A stretch of DNA of 64,000 nucleotides from Paenibacillus sp. FSL R5-0517. GTDB lineage: Bacteria > Bacillota > Bacilli > Paenibacillales > Paenibacillaceae. The notes under the pieces are model-generated. The model was given only the letters and a program-made list of their open reading frames with translations, did not search any database and was not told the origin of the DNA. Below are positions 34,130-42,792 of the stretch, in pieces (position 1 is the first letter of the stretch; every line of letters begins with the position of its first letter). Both the position numbers and the translations under genes were made by a program. Where the stretch lies: assembly GCF_037974355.1 (NCBI RefSeq), contig NZ_CP150235.1, positions 4,464,001 through 4,528,000 on the forward strand. The letters run 5' to 3'.

Positions 34130-34231
34130 ATGCAAAAAAAGAAATGGTTCAAAATCATCATCTATCTCATGCTGATCGCCATGATCGGGTCCACCCTTTT
34201 CATCGCTCTCGAACCGTTGCTGTTCGGATAG
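34130..34231 (+). CDS. prli42: stressosome-associated small membrane protein Prli42
   Basis: A 33-residue protein, basic start (MQKKKWFK) then one membrane helix (IIIYLMLIAMIGSTLFIALE). ATG 34130 follows TGAAAGGAG. Prli42 anchors the stressosome to the membrane in Listeria and is conserved in Bacillales, often beside the yqjE peptidase gene as here. A terminator follows directly. The assignment rests on size, basic N-terminus, membrane helix and neighbourhood. Confidence 0.75.
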   Translation: MQKKKWFKIIIYLMLIAMIGSTLFIALEPLLFG

Positions 34232-34237
34232 CCACAT

Positions 34238-34283
34238 GAAGCCTTTCGACGAACTGTTTACAGACGTTGAAGGGCTTCTTTTT
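34238..34283 (+). terminator. terminator of prli42
   Basis: GAAGCCTTTCGACG pairs with CGTTGAAGGGCTTC, followed by TTTTTC. The hairpin overlaps the end of lipB on the other strand. Confidence 0.85.
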
Positions 34284-34965
34284 CGCTAATCCAATTGATT
34301 TGATATGGAAAAATGCGATTAAAGTACGGAACAATCTCGCGTGCTACCTGCTCCACTGTATAAGACTTGCCCGTGATATCCTCCAGTGAAGTAACACCAT
34401 ATTGCTCAATTCCACAAGGAACAATCCCCTGAAAACCAGCATGTTGAATGCCTGAGCTGATGTTAAAAGCAAACCCATGACTGGTCACGAAACCGCGGCG
34501 ATGTTTGCAGCGATTAAACTTGATGCCGATCGCAGCAATCTTCATATCGCCGATCCACACACCCGTATACCCCTCTTTGCGTCCGGCTTCGATGCCTTGG
34601 TCTGCGAGATAATCTATAAGTACCTGCTCAAGTTTCCGCAAATATCCGTGTAGATCCAAGTCTTCATCCCGACCAAGAATCAATAACGGGTAACCTACCA
34701 ACTGGCCCGGGCCATGATAAGTAATATCACCGCCCCGATCAATCTGAAACAAAGAAATCCCTTGCTCACGCAATTCTTCCGGACTGAGAAGCAGATGCTC
34801 CGGATGATTTTGTGAACCAATCGTATACGTTGGCGGGTGTTGTAAAAGCAGCATCTGCTCGGCTCCCTCGCCCTCGTCCAATCGCTGCACAATCGCTTTC
34901 TGGCGGTTCCAAGCCTCTTCATAATCAAGCATCGGTATGTATGCAACATCCAGCGGCTTGCTCAT
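34258..34965 (-). CDS. lipB: octanoyltransferase LipB
   Basis: 235 residues from ATG 34965. It moves octanoyl from acyl carrier protein to lipoyl domains. Family motifs: RGGDITYHGPGQLVGYPLL, the lysine in AAIGIKFNRCKHRRGFVTSH and the active cysteine in GIVPCGIEQYGVTSL. Directly downstream of bkdB, whose lipoyl domain needs octanoyl; the pairing suggests it serves the branched-chain dehydrogenase. B. subtilis lacks LipB and uses LipM/LipL. Confidence 0.93.
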   Translation of the reverse strand: MSKPLDVAYIPMLDYEEAWNRQKAIVQRLDEGEGAEQMLLLQHPPTYTIGSQNHPEHLLLSPEELREQGISLFQIDRGGDITYHGPGQLVGYPLLILGRDEDLDLHGYLRKLEQVLIDYLADQGIEAGRKEGYTGVWIGDMKIAAIGIKFNRCKHRRGFVTSHGFAFNISSGIQHAGFQGIVPCGIEQYGVTSLEDITGKSYTVEQVAREIVPYFNRIFPYQINWISEKEALQRL

Positions 34966-35076
34966 GATTCCCCACACCCTTCTGCTTCAGGTTCAATGTA
35001 CAATTGAGCACTTGTCCATAGACAGCAGGAAAAGTGCACGGCCTCCGGCACATACACTTTCCCGTCTACTATTTAC

Positions 35077-36528
35077 TTAATACACCGTGCTCTCCATGGT
35101 ATATCCTTCAAGGTTTTCTTTGACACGTTGCAAGAAACGTCCGCTGATTACGCCATCCAGGATTCGGTGATCCAGCGACAGACACAGATTAGCCATCGAA
35201 CGAACAGCGATCATATCATTAATAACCACGGGCTTCTTGACAATCGACTCGAATGTAAGAATCGCTGCCTGCGGATAGTTAATGATTGGCTGGGACAGGA
35301 TCGAACCGAATGAACCGGTGTTGTTCACTGTGAACGTACCACCTTGCATATGGTCCAGCTTCAGCGTACCTTCACGTGTTTTGCGAGCCAGTTCATCTAC
35401 TTCACGGGCCAGACCTGCAATATTTCGCTGATCGGCATGTTTGATTACCGGTGTAAGTACGGAATCTTCGGTTCCTACCGCCATGGACAGGTTAATGTCC
35501 CGTTTGACGATAATTTTGTCCACTGCCCATACCGAGTTCATGATGGGATAGTCTTTAATCGCATTAACGACACCCTTCATCATGAAGGACAGATATGTCA
35601 GATTGATGCCTTCCTTGCGCTTGAACTCATCCTTGAGTTTATTGCGCAGCATTACGAGATTCGTCACGTCTACTTCGATCATCGTCCATGCATGCGGGAT
35701 TTCCGATACGCTCTGACGCATATTCCGCGCAATCGCATTACGCACAGGGGTAACATCAATGAAATACTCCGATCTTCCCTGGCCGCCACCTTCTACTTCG
35801 ATCTGTGGAATTTTCGGGCTTTCGGTTAGATGAATACCTGAATGTCTCACAGGAACGCCTGCATCGGACGCTGAGATCGCTTCTCCAGCGGTTAAACCCA
35901 TGTCTCCGTTTCCACGATTTACGCCACTGAATGGAGAAGCAGACGGCACACCAGAAGGTGTATGCTGTGCAACTGGAGATGATGCTTGTGCAGACGCAGA
36001 CGATCCAGCCACATTACCTCCCTGTGCAACAAATGCCAGCACATCTTTGCGGGTAATACGACCACCTGCTCCAGTACCTTGAATGCTTTGCAAGTTCAAA
36101 CCATGCTCTGCTGCCAGGGATTGCACTGCCGGGGAATACCGATTACGCATCGGCTGATTAAGGTCATGTGCTGCTGTATTTGAGACGGCAACAGGAGTAT
36201 GGGCCGTATTATGCTGCACTTGCTCCTGTTGCTGCGATACTTGTGTTACCTGCTCAGCCGCTTCTTCGTCAGAAGCTGCGACCTGCATGCGGCAGATTGC
36301 TTCACCAACAGCAATCGTTGTGCCTTCTTCCACCAAAAGATCACCCATAATTCCATCCACCGTGGATGGAATCTCGGCATTGACTTTATCCGTGATTACT
36401 TCACAGATCGGCTCGTACTGTTCCACACGGTCGCCCGGTTTTTTCAACCATTTGCCTATGGTAGCCGAGACCAGCGATTCCGCCAATTGCGGCATAATGA
36501 CCTCGATCCATTTCATACGTTCAGCCAT
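35077..36528 (-). CDS. bkdB: branched-chain 2-oxoacid dehydrogenase E2 (lipoamide acyltransferase)
   Basis: 483 residues. Lipoyl domain at 1-85 with K48 in EVITDKVNAEI, peripheral subunit-binding domain near 130-165 (RYSPAVQSLAAEHGLNLQSI), long Ala/Ser/Gly linkers, and catalytic domain from 255 with the LSLDHRILDG histidine motif. The linker between the binding and catalytic domains (about 85 residues, GNVAGSSASAQASSPVAQHT and on) is unusually long. It passes branched acyl groups to CoA, feeding branched-chain fatty acid synthesis. Last of lpdV-bkdAA-bkdAB-bkdB, followed by lipB. Confidence 0.95.
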   Translation of the reverse strand: MAERMKWIEVIMPQLAESLVSATIGKWLKKPGDRVEQYEPICEVITDKVNAEIPSTVDGIMGDLLVEEGTTIAVGEAICRMQVAASDEEAAEQVTQVSQQQEQVQHNTAHTPVAVSNTAAHDLNQPMRNRYSPAVQSLAAEHGLNLQSIQGTGAGGRITRKDVLAFVAQGGNVAGSSASAQASSPVAQHTPSGVPSASPFSGVNRGNGDMGLTAGEAISASDAGVPVRHSGIHLTESPKIPQIEVEGGGQGRSEYFIDVTPVRNAIARNMRQSVSEIPHAWTMIEVDVTNLVMLRNKLKDEFKRKEGINLTYLSFMMKGVVNAIKDYPIMNSVWAVDKIIVKRDINLSMAVGTEDSVLTPVIKHADQRNIAGLAREVDELARKTREGTLKLDHMQGGTFTVNNTGSFGSILSQPIINYPQAAILTFESIVKKPVVINDMIAVRSMANLCLSLDHRILDGVISGRFLQRVKENLEGYTMESTVY

Positions 36529-36575
36529 TTGATTATCACTCCAAACTTTACTTTTAAACGATCCAAAAAACGAAA

Positions 36576-37562
36576 TTAAAACTCGGCAAGTGTACGCATT
36601 GCTGCTTTGGCTTTGTCCTTGCTCAGCATGTAGAATTTCTCCAATGTTGGGCTAATTGGCATGGCCGGCACGTCAGGTCCACAGAGACGCTGAATCGGTG
36701 CATCCAGTTCAAACAGACATTCCTCGCTAATAATCGCGGCAACTTCGGCACCTACACCACCTGTTTTGTTATCTTCGTGAACGATCAGCACTTTGCCCGT
36801 CAGACGAGCGGAAGCAATAATCGCTTCACGATCCAGCGGTTGCAATGTGCGCAGATCCAGAACGTGTGCTGTAATGCCTTCCTCACGTTCCAGCTCCTCA
36901 GCAGCCTGCATGACAAAATGCAGCGGCTGGCTGTAGCCGATCACCGTAATATCTGCACCCTCACGAAGTACGTTGGCTTTGCCGATCGGAACGATGTAAT
37001 CATCCTCAGGCACATCTTCCTTGATGAGCTTGTAGCATTTTTTATTTTCAAAAAAGAGTACCGGATCCGGGTCGCGAATGGCCGCTTTGAGGAGACCCTT
37101 GGCATCGTATGCCGAGTATGGCGCTATAATTTTCAGACCAGGTGTACCAAAGAAAATCGATTCCGGACATTGGGAGTGATACAACCCACCGAAGATTCCG
37201 CCACCAATCGGCGCTCGAATGACAATCGGACAACTCCAGTCATTGTTGGAACGATAACGAATTTTGGCCGCTTCACTAATGATCTGGTTTGTTGCCGGCA
37301 GCATGAAGTCCGAATATTGCATCTCGGCAATCGGCTTCATGCCATACATCGCTGCACCGATGGCAACACCTGCAATAGCTGATTCGGACAACGGTGTGTC
37401 CATGACACGCATCTCGCCAAACTGATCCTGCAAGCCTTTGGTTGTGGTGAACACACCACCTTTGACCCCTACGTCTTCACCGAGGATAAAGACATTCTCA
37501 TCCCGCTCCATCTCTTCTTTCATCGCGAGACGGATTGCATCAATATATTCCATCACTGCCAT
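36576..37562 (-). CDS. bkdAB: branched-chain 2-oxoacid dehydrogenase E1 beta
   Basis: 328 residues, full length. Typical blocks are FILGEDVGVKGGVFTTTKGL, MDTPLSESAIAGVAIGAAMY, ADFMLPATNQ-type region (QYSDFMLPATNQIISEAAKI) and LDLRTLQPLDREAIIASARL. It forms the E1 heterotetramer with BkdAA that decarboxylates branched 2-oxoacids. Its start lies 3 bases after the bkdAA stop. Confidence 0.97.
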   Translation of the reverse strand: MAVMEYIDAIRLAMKEEMERDENVFILGEDVGVKGGVFTTTKGLQDQFGEMRVMDTPLSESAIAGVAIGAAMYGMKPIAEMQYSDFMLPATNQIISEAAKIRYRSNNDWSCPIVIRAPIGGGIFGGLYHSQCPESIFFGTPGLKIIAPYSAYDAKGLLKAAIRDPDPVLFFENKKCYKLIKEDVPEDDYIVPIGKANVLREGADITVIGYSQPLHFVMQAAEELEREEGITAHVLDLRTLQPLDREAIIASARLTGKVLIVHEDNKTGGVGAEVAAIISEECLFELDAPIQRLCGPDVPAMPISPTLEKFYMLSKDKAKAAMRTLAEF

Positions 37563-37564
37563 AC

Positions 37565-38593
37565 TTACCGTCCCCCTTCTTCGCTGTCCGCATAAACGTG
37601 CGTCAGAGTGTCCTCAGGTTTCGGATATGGCGCGTTGTCTGCATATTCAGTCGCTTCTTTCATTTCCAGCGCAAGCTGGGAAGCCAGATCCGCATCCCGG
37701 GCGTCGTCCCAGATGCCGCAATCAATCAGATAGTTCTTCATGCGAAGCACGCCATCCTTCTTCCAGTTCTCTTCAACTTCTTCCTTGGTCCGGTAAGCCA
37801 GATCATTGTCAGAAGTGGAGTGAGGAGAGAGACGATACATCATCGCTTCAATCAGTGTGGGTCCTTCGCCTGCTATGGCACGTTGACGTGCTTCCTTCAC
37901 AGCAGCGTATACTTCGAGCGCATCGTTACCATCTACACGCAGTCCGGGGAAACCGTAACCGAGTGCACGATCCGATATTTTACCGCTAAGCTGCTTGTGA
38001 ATTGGAACCGAAATCGCATACTGGTTGTTCTCACACATAATAATGACAGGCAACTTGTGTACACCTGCAAAGTTGGCTCCCTCATGGAAGTCACCCTGGT
38101 TGCTTGATCCTTCACCAAACGTAACAAAAGAAACAAATTCCTGCTTCTTCATTTTGGCAGCCAATGCAAACCCGACAGCGTGCGGAACCTGTGTTGTAAC
38201 CGGGCTGGAGCCCGTCACAATCCGCAGCTTTTTGTGACCGAAGTGACCCGGCATTTGCCGGCCGCCACTATTCGGATCTTCCGCTTTTGCAAAAGCAGAC
38301 AGCATCAACTCACGCGGAGTCATGCCTACCGCCAGTACAAAACCATAATCGCGGTAATACGGTAAATAATAATCGTGATCCCGGTCCAGACCAAAAGCAG
38401 CGCCTACTTGCGCAGCCTCTTGCCCTACACCGGATACGTGAAAGTTAATTTTGCCAGCCCGTTGCAAGAGCAAGCAACGCTCGTCAAACTTGCGTGCGAG
38501 CAGCATGTATTTGTACATATCCAATACTTCACCATCGCTAAGTCCCAGCTGTTGATGCCGGTGGACCGCGTCTGCAGTACCTTGTGAACTCAT
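37565..38593 (-). CDS. bkdAA: branched-chain 2-oxoacid dehydrogenase E1 alpha
   Basis: 342 residues. Thiamine diphosphate motif VTFGEGSSNQGDFHEGANFA ending in CENNQYA, and the phosphorylation-loop region YRLSPHSTSDNDL. It carries out the ThDP-dependent decarboxylation of branched 2-oxoacids. A TATAAT (38677-38682 on the minus strand) upstream, with a poor -35, may be an extra promoter in the 139-base gap after lpdV. Confidence 0.97.
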   Translation of the reverse strand: MSSQGTADAVHRHQQLGLSDGEVLDMYKYMLLARKFDERCLLLQRAGKINFHVSGVGQEAAQVGAAFGLDRDHDYYLPYYRDYGFVLAVGMTPRELMLSAFAKAEDPNSGGRQMPGHFGHKKLRIVTGSSPVTTQVPHAVGFALAAKMKKQEFVSFVTFGEGSSNQGDFHEGANFAGVHKLPVIIMCENNQYAISVPIHKQLSGKISDRALGYGFPGLRVDGNDALEVYAAVKEARQRAIAGEGPTLIEAMMYRLSPHSTSDNDLAYRTKEEVEENWKKDGVLRMKNYLIDCGIWDDARDADLASQLALEMKEATEYADNAPYPKPEDTLTHVYADSEEGGR

Positions 38594-38732
38594 ATGAGGT
38601 ACCTCCTTTTAATCAGAGCCTGTGCCACTCTTACTACCCGATCTTATAACCTGGTACTAAGACTTGGCTTAACCTTATTATAATCCCTTTTACCCAAAAA
38701 AGGAAAGAACCTTTCTCATAAGCCTCTTTGGC

Positions 38733-40157
38733 TTACATTCCAATGGCCTTTCCATCGACCGCCAGCATGGCTTCACCCATGATTTCCGACAGAGAAGGGT
38801 GCGGATGAATGGTTTGTCCGACTTCCCAAGGTGTGGCATCCAGCATCTGAGCCAGTGAAGCCTCAGCGATCAATTCAGTCACATGGGTGCCAATCATATG
38901 TACCCCCAATATATCATTCGTCTTGGCATCTGCGATCACCTTCACGAATCCATCACGACTTCCGTGAATGAGCGATTTGCCAATCGCCTGAAACGGGAAC
39001 TTGCCTGTTTTAATGTCATAGCCACGTTCTTTGGCTTCACGCTCGGTGAATCCAATGCTTGCTGCTTCCGGACGTGTGTACACACATCGCGGTATACGGT
39101 GAGATTCAACGGCATGTACCGTTTCCCCTGCCAAATGATTGACAGCGAGAATGCCTTCATGACTTGCCGCGTGCGCAAGCTGTAGACCACCAATGCAGTC
39201 GCCAATAGCGTAGATGTGACTTTCACCGGTCTGTAGCTGTTTGTTCACAGCAATGAAGCCATGCTCCAGCTTGATATCCGTATTTTCGAGTCCGATATTT
39301 TCGACATTGGCCTGACGTCCAACCGACACGAGCATTTTCTCCGCTTTCAGCGTTTCCTGCTTTTCGTCACCAAGCTGCACATCAATCTGGATGCCATCTG
39401 TATCCGTGCTATAGGTTTCCGTTAGCACTTTGGCTCCTGTCAGGAAACGAACCCCCCGCTTACCAAGCAATCGTTGCATCTCTCTTGCAACATCCTCATC
39501 CTCTGCAGGCAGCACGTGAGCAGCAGCTTCTACCACCGTGATGTCTACACCAAAGTCATTCAGCATGGATGCCCACTCCAGTCCAATCACACCACCGCCG
39601 ACAATAATAAGTGATGCAGGAAGCTCGTCCATACGCAGTGCTTCGTCACTGCTCATAATAAACTTGCCATCCGGTTCCAGCCCTGGCAGCACACGTGGAC
39701 GTGAACCAGTAGCAATAATGAGATTGGTCGGCACAACCGTATCCATCTCCCCATCTTCAAACTCTACAGCGACCGCTCCGCTCTGCGGGGAGAAGATGGA
39801 AGGTCCGATCACGCGACCGTTCGCGTGTACGACCTGGATTTTATTTTTTTTCATCAAATATTGAACGCCCTGATGGAGCTGCTCCACAATCGCATCCTTA
39901 CGCGCCTGTACTTTGGGAAATACAAGTGTGGCTCCAGCTGTCTCAATACCATACGTCTCGCTCTCCTGAATCTCGGCGTACACTTCCGCGCTTTTCAGCA
40001 AAGCTTTGCTCGGAATACACCCACGATGCAGACAGGTTCCGCCGAGCTTGTCCTTCTCAATAATAACGACCTGTTTTCCTAGCTGTGCAGCTCGGATTGC
40101 GGCTACATATCCACCAGTTCCTCCTCCAAGAATTGCTACATCACATGTAATTGGCAT
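38733..40157 (-). CDS. lpdV: dihydrolipoyl dehydrogenase (E3) of the bkd complex
   Basis: 474 residues. FAD site VAILGGGTGGYVAAIRAAQL, redox disulfide GGTCLHRGCIPSK, NAD site LIIVGGGVIGLEWASMLNDF and C-terminal catalytic HPHPSLSE. It reoxidises dihydrolipoyl groups of BkdB. First gene of the operon; ptb, bcd and buk, which precede lpdV in B. subtilis, are absent here. Confidence 0.94.
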   Translation of the reverse strand: MPITCDVAILGGGTGGYVAAIRAAQLGKQVVIIEKDKLGGTCLHRGCIPSKALLKSAEVYAEIQESETYGIETAGATLVFPKVQARKDAIVEQLHQGVQYLMKKNKIQVVHANGRVIGPSIFSPQSGAVAVEFEDGEMDTVVPTNLIIATGSRPRVLPGLEPDGKFIMSSDEALRMDELPASLIIVGGGVIGLEWASMLNDFGVDITVVEAAAHVLPAEDEDVAREMQRLLGKRGVRFLTGAKVLTETYSTDTDGIQIDVQLGDEKQETLKAEKMLVSVGRQANVENIGLENTDIKLEHGFIAVNKQLQTGESHIYAIGDCIGGLQLAHAASHEGILAVNHLAGETVHAVESHRIPRCVYTRPEAASIGFTEREAKERGYDIKTGKFPFQAIGKSLIHGSRDGFVKVIADAKTNDILGVHMIGTHVTELIAEASLAQMLDATPWEVGQTIHPHPSLSEIMGEAMLAVDGKAIGM

Positions 40158-40387
40158 CTCTCATGCTCTCCTCTATGAATCAAATTTCAGTATCATTTAT
40201 GATGGCTTGAATCATGGTTTGGAATATACCCTCTATATGCCATTGTACTCTCCTTGAGCGGTCAACTCAAAGTTTGAACCAATCACACATGGACAGCCCA
40301 AGCATTCCAAGCTATGATGGAATCAGGTATGATCTGTAAGCGTAACCTTTATTTAATGTCGACTTTGGCAGAAAGGGTATAATGCTC

Positions 40388-40699
40388 ATGAATACAAGAT
40401 TGGTATTTGCGCGATTTTTGGCGATTGTTGTTCTGGTCATCCCCGGTTTAATGGCAATGAAGGGTTTTCTGATGATGAAAGACGCCCTGTTCCTATATTA
40501 TGCCGAGCACGGGAACGAACTGATTTCACCAGGATTCCAGTGGCTTTCCTTTGGCGGTGGACTTGTCCTGTTTGCCGCAGGTATGAGTTTTCTGGGAGGC
40601 TGGATCTTGTTCCGTGACCGCAAGCGTAATTATGTAGGTCCCCGTTTCCGATCCAAAAATGTACCCGAAAAAGCAGAGACGCCCGGAGGGACTCGTTGA
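40388..40699 (+). CDS. yqzF: DUF2627 membrane protein (YqzF)
   Basis: About 103 residues with two membrane helices (LAIVVLVIPGLMAMKGFLMM and LSFGGGLVLFAAGMSFLGGW) and a basic tail. ATG 40388 or 40382 can use GAAAGGG. DUF2627 proteins sit next to the bkd operon in many Bacillales, as here in divergent orientation. Function unknown. Confidence 0.75.
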   Translation: MNTRLVFARFLAIVVLVIPGLMAMKGFLMMKDALFLYYAEHGNELISPGFQWLSFGGGLVLFAAGMSFLGGWILFRDRKRNYVGPRFRSKNVPEKAETPGGTR

Positions 40700-40714
40700 G
40701 TCCGGGCTTTTTGT
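40681..40714 (+). terminator. terminator of yqzF
   Basis: GCCCGGAGGGACTC pairs with GAGTCCGGGC, followed by TTTTTG; it overlaps the last codons. Confidence 0.8.
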
Positions 40715-40762
40715 GTGTTTTTACAACACACAGCCTACTTTACATAGACAGGATGGATCATC

Positions 40763-41110
40763 ATGGTATCATTTTTAATCACGTTACAACGACTACTCAA
40801 AGGCATTTTCCATGCGTTCAAAGACCCCAAGTTTCTGGCTTTGTTCGCGTTAACGGCAGCAACGTTGCTGTCAGGCACTTTGTTTTACACTCGTGTTGAA
40901 GGTTTGCACTGGATCGATGCATTATACTTCTGTGCGGTTACTCTGACTACGGTTGGACATCCTGAATTTGTGCCATCCACCGGATTCAGTAAAGCCTTTA
41001 CTGTCATCTACATGTTTGCAGGCATAGGTCTCACCTTTGCCATGATTGCCAGAATTACAGCAGGTATTCTATTCCCTCGCAAATTAAAGACAGAAGAGGA
41101 CCCGGAGTAA
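40763..41110 (+). CDS. NaK-type two-helix ion channel with altered filter
   Basis: 115 residues, almost the length of the Bacillus cereus NaK channel. Helix 1 (FLALFALTAATLLSGTLFYT), pore helix IDALYFCAVTLTT, filter and helix 2 (FTVIYMFAGIGLTFAMIARI). The alignment with NaK is strong: SGTLFYTRVEGLHWIDALYF against SGTIFYSTVEGLRPIDALYF. The filter reads T63-V64-G65-H66-P67-E68, where NaK has TVGDGN and K+ channels TVGYGD. It should form a tetrameric cation channel in the plasma membrane; the changed filter makes selectivity unpredictable. Probably monocistronic. Confidence 0.82.
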   Translation: MVSFLITLQRLLKGIFHAFKDPKFLALFALTAATLLSGTLFYTRVEGLHWIDALYFCAVTLTTVGHPEFVPSTGFSKAFTVIYMFAGIGLTFAMIARITAGILFPRKLKTEEDPE

Positions 41111-41125
41111 TCTCCGGGTCATTCG
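41099..41125. terminator. bidirectional hairpin between convergent genes
   Basis: GACCCGGAG-TAAT-CTCCGGGTC spans the stop codons of the channel gene and of the opposite small gene. T runs are weak. Confidence 0.6.
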
Positions 41126-41331
41126 TATAAGGCATCCCGCAGTTTGGTAGACATACGTGATTCTTTGGAAGAAGACTTCAGGATCGTTCTGCGCAGCGTC
41201 AGGTTACTTGCCTGCAGTCGCTCCGCTTCTGCGAAAAGTTCTGCAAATAAGGCCTGCGCCGCTTCATCCAGTGATGCCTGCTCTTTCAGGCTTTCATATC
41301 GTTCTTGAAGTGATGTTAATACTTCACTCAT
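41119..41331 (-). CDS. hypothetical coiled-coil protein
   Basis: 70 residues from ATG 41331 (AGAGGTGTTTACG upstream), MSEVLTSLQERYESLKEQAS. Wholly helical with heptad-like Leu/Ala spacing and a basic C-terminal stretch (RRTILKSSSKESRMSTKLRD). No membrane segment or known family. It stands alone between the channel and thymidine kinase genes. Confidence 0.6.
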   Translation of the reverse strand: MSEVLTSLQERYESLKEQASLDEAAQALFAELFAEAERLQASNLTLRRTILKSSSKESRMSTKLRDALYE

Positions 41332-41507
41332 CGTAAACACCTCTTTTCCATAACTCCTAGTAACAGCTGCCGGAACCAACGGCTTAACATTCCATATAGT
41401 AACACAAAGCTGCACAGATTAGTTCTGGCTCTTACCAAAGATTTTGTGGTACTCTGTAATGGTCGCTTTTTTTGTTGAATCCCGTATGTGAGAGGAGTAG
41501 CAGCACC

Positions 41508-42107
41508 GTGCAAACAGGACGTATTACCGTAATTACTGGACCCATGTTCAGTGAAAAGTCCGGTGAACTCATTCGCCGTTGTCAGAAATTAATTCAATTT
41601 GGCCGTAAAAAGGTGGTAGCCTACAAACCAGCCGAGGATGATCGGTTTGCCCAAGATGAAATCGTGAGCCGAATTGGTTATCGATTGCCTGCTCATTCCA
41701 TTCCCCGGCAATTAACCCCGGAATCCGTAGAAATGATCCTGAATCAAACCATAGATGCTGATGTTGTTGCATTTGATGAAGTACAATTTTTCAGCAGTGC
41801 CATCATGGAACTGGTCTCGGAGCTAGCCTATTGTGGCAAACATGTTATTGTGGACGGACTTAATATGGATTACCGTGGTAAGGAATTCGGATATATCGGC
41901 GGTTTGCTTGCCATGGCAGATGACATTGAGAAACTCTCGGCTTTCTGTGCCGTATGTGGTAGCCCGGATGCTGCCTTTACGCAACGTATCGTCAATGGGG
42001 AACCCGTTACCTTGGGTCCGGTTGTCATGATCGGCGATTCGGAAGCTTACGAGCCGCGCTGTCGTTGCTGCTTCATTCCTCCTCACAAAGTTGAATGCTC
42101 ATCATAG
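41508..42107 (+). CDS. tdk: thymidine kinase (TK1 family) with altered P-loop
   Basis: 199 residues from GTG 41508 (GAGAGGAGTAGCAGCACC upstream). It phosphorylates thymidine with ATP. Visible motifs: GPMFSEKSGELIRR, the Mg site VVAFDEVQFF, the lasso region GKEFGYIGGLLAMAD, and four zinc cysteines (FCAVCGS and RCRCC). The P-loop normally reads GPMFSGKSEEL; here the Gly before Lys is Glu and a Glu is Gly, so nucleotide binding may be weakened. Other motifs are intact. Terminator follows. Confidence 0.85.
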   Translation: MQTGRITVITGPMFSEKSGELIRRCQKLIQFGRKKVVAYKPAEDDRFAQDEIVSRIGYRLPAHSIPRQLTPESVEMILNQTIDADVVAFDEVQFFSSAIMELVSELAYCGKHVIVDGLNMDYRGKEFGYIGGLLAMADDIEKLSAFCAVCGSPDAAFTQRIVNGEPVTLGPVVMIGDSEAYEPRCRCCFIPPHKVECSS

Positions 42108-42128
42108 TTTCTAAATGATCTCTAAGAT

Positions 42129-42160
42129 CCTCCAAAAAGCCCTTTTTGGGCTTTTTTTGA
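42129..42160 (+). terminator. terminator of tdk
   Basis: AAAAAGCCC-TTTTT-GGGCTTTTTTT. Confidence 0.9.
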
Positions 42161-42181
42161 TTATCGCAGCGAACTTTTGCA

Positions 42182-42213
42182 CAAAAAAGCACCGCTTTGC
42201 AGCGATGCTTACA
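42182..42213 (-). terminator. terminator of the 42227 gene
   Basis: AAGCATCGCT-GCAA-AGCGGTGCTTTTTT on the minus strand. Confidence 0.85.
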
Positions 42214-42226
42214 GGATCACTTCCCG

Positions 42227-42703
42227 CTAGTCCCGGGAAACAAAATATTTGTTGGTCATGTAGTAAGCGTCACCACGCGACGTTTCCACCATTCCTTTTT
42301 TGGCATCCAAAAATACAATCTCTTTACACTTCGTGCAGTACCATTTCGTGCGCTTGTATGGAGATTCCGTCACGTAAGCCGTGCCGCATTTACAATCAAT
42401 CTTCATTAATAACTCGGTTGATTTATAAGCACTGGACAGGCGTTCCAGGTTATCCTGTTGCTGTGTAGGCATAATGGTCTGCTGATAATCCGATAGATGA
42501 TTCTGAACCTTAAAGTCTGCTACCAATCCTGCATTCAATCCAAAAAACTCCTTGCCGATTTCGGTCACGAAGCGCTTCTCATTTCTGTAGCAATCCAGCC
42601 ACTCAATAATCTGCTTATTAGACAGTGGAACCGTACCCTTGATACCGCTGTTTAAGGTGTAGGTCATGATGTATAAAGTATCGTCTTGTCTACCTGAGTA
42701 CAT
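42227..42703 (-). CDS. hypothetical zinc-ribbon protein
   Basis: 158 residues, ATG 42703 with GAAGGAGG upstream. The first 100 residues look globular and mixed (NSGIKGTVPLSNKQIIEWLD, FVTEIGKEFFGLNAGLVADF). The C-terminal part has a zinc ribbon, CKCG then CTKC, about 20 residues apart (IDCKCGTAYVTESPY and WYCTKCKEIVFLD). It may bind nucleic acid, but nothing shows this directly. The family is not recognised; a strong terminator supports a real gene. Confidence 0.65.
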   Translation of the reverse strand: MYSGRQDDTLYIMTYTLNSGIKGTVPLSNKQIIEWLDCYRNEKRFVTEIGKEFFGLNAGLVADFKVQNHLSDYQQTIMPTQQQDNLERLSSAYKSTELLMKIDCKCGTAYVTESPYKRTKWYCTKCKEIVFLDAKKGMVETSRGDAYYMTNKYFVSRD

Positions 42704-42792
42704 TAGAATCCTCCTTCGAATACATTTGCTAATGTACTACAAAAACGCGCATAAATCAAAAAATTCTTATTTCCTGAGCGCATCTCTTCTTA

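Noticed and set aside
33470..34231. A 253-codon plus-strand frame antisense to the peptidase gene
   Set aside because: Only its last 34 codons (34130-34231) have a ribosome binding site and make sense, as prli42.
38600..38730. A separate strong promoter before bkdAA
   Set aside because: A TATAAT is present but no acceptable -35 at the right distance, so it is mentioned only in the bkdAA entry.
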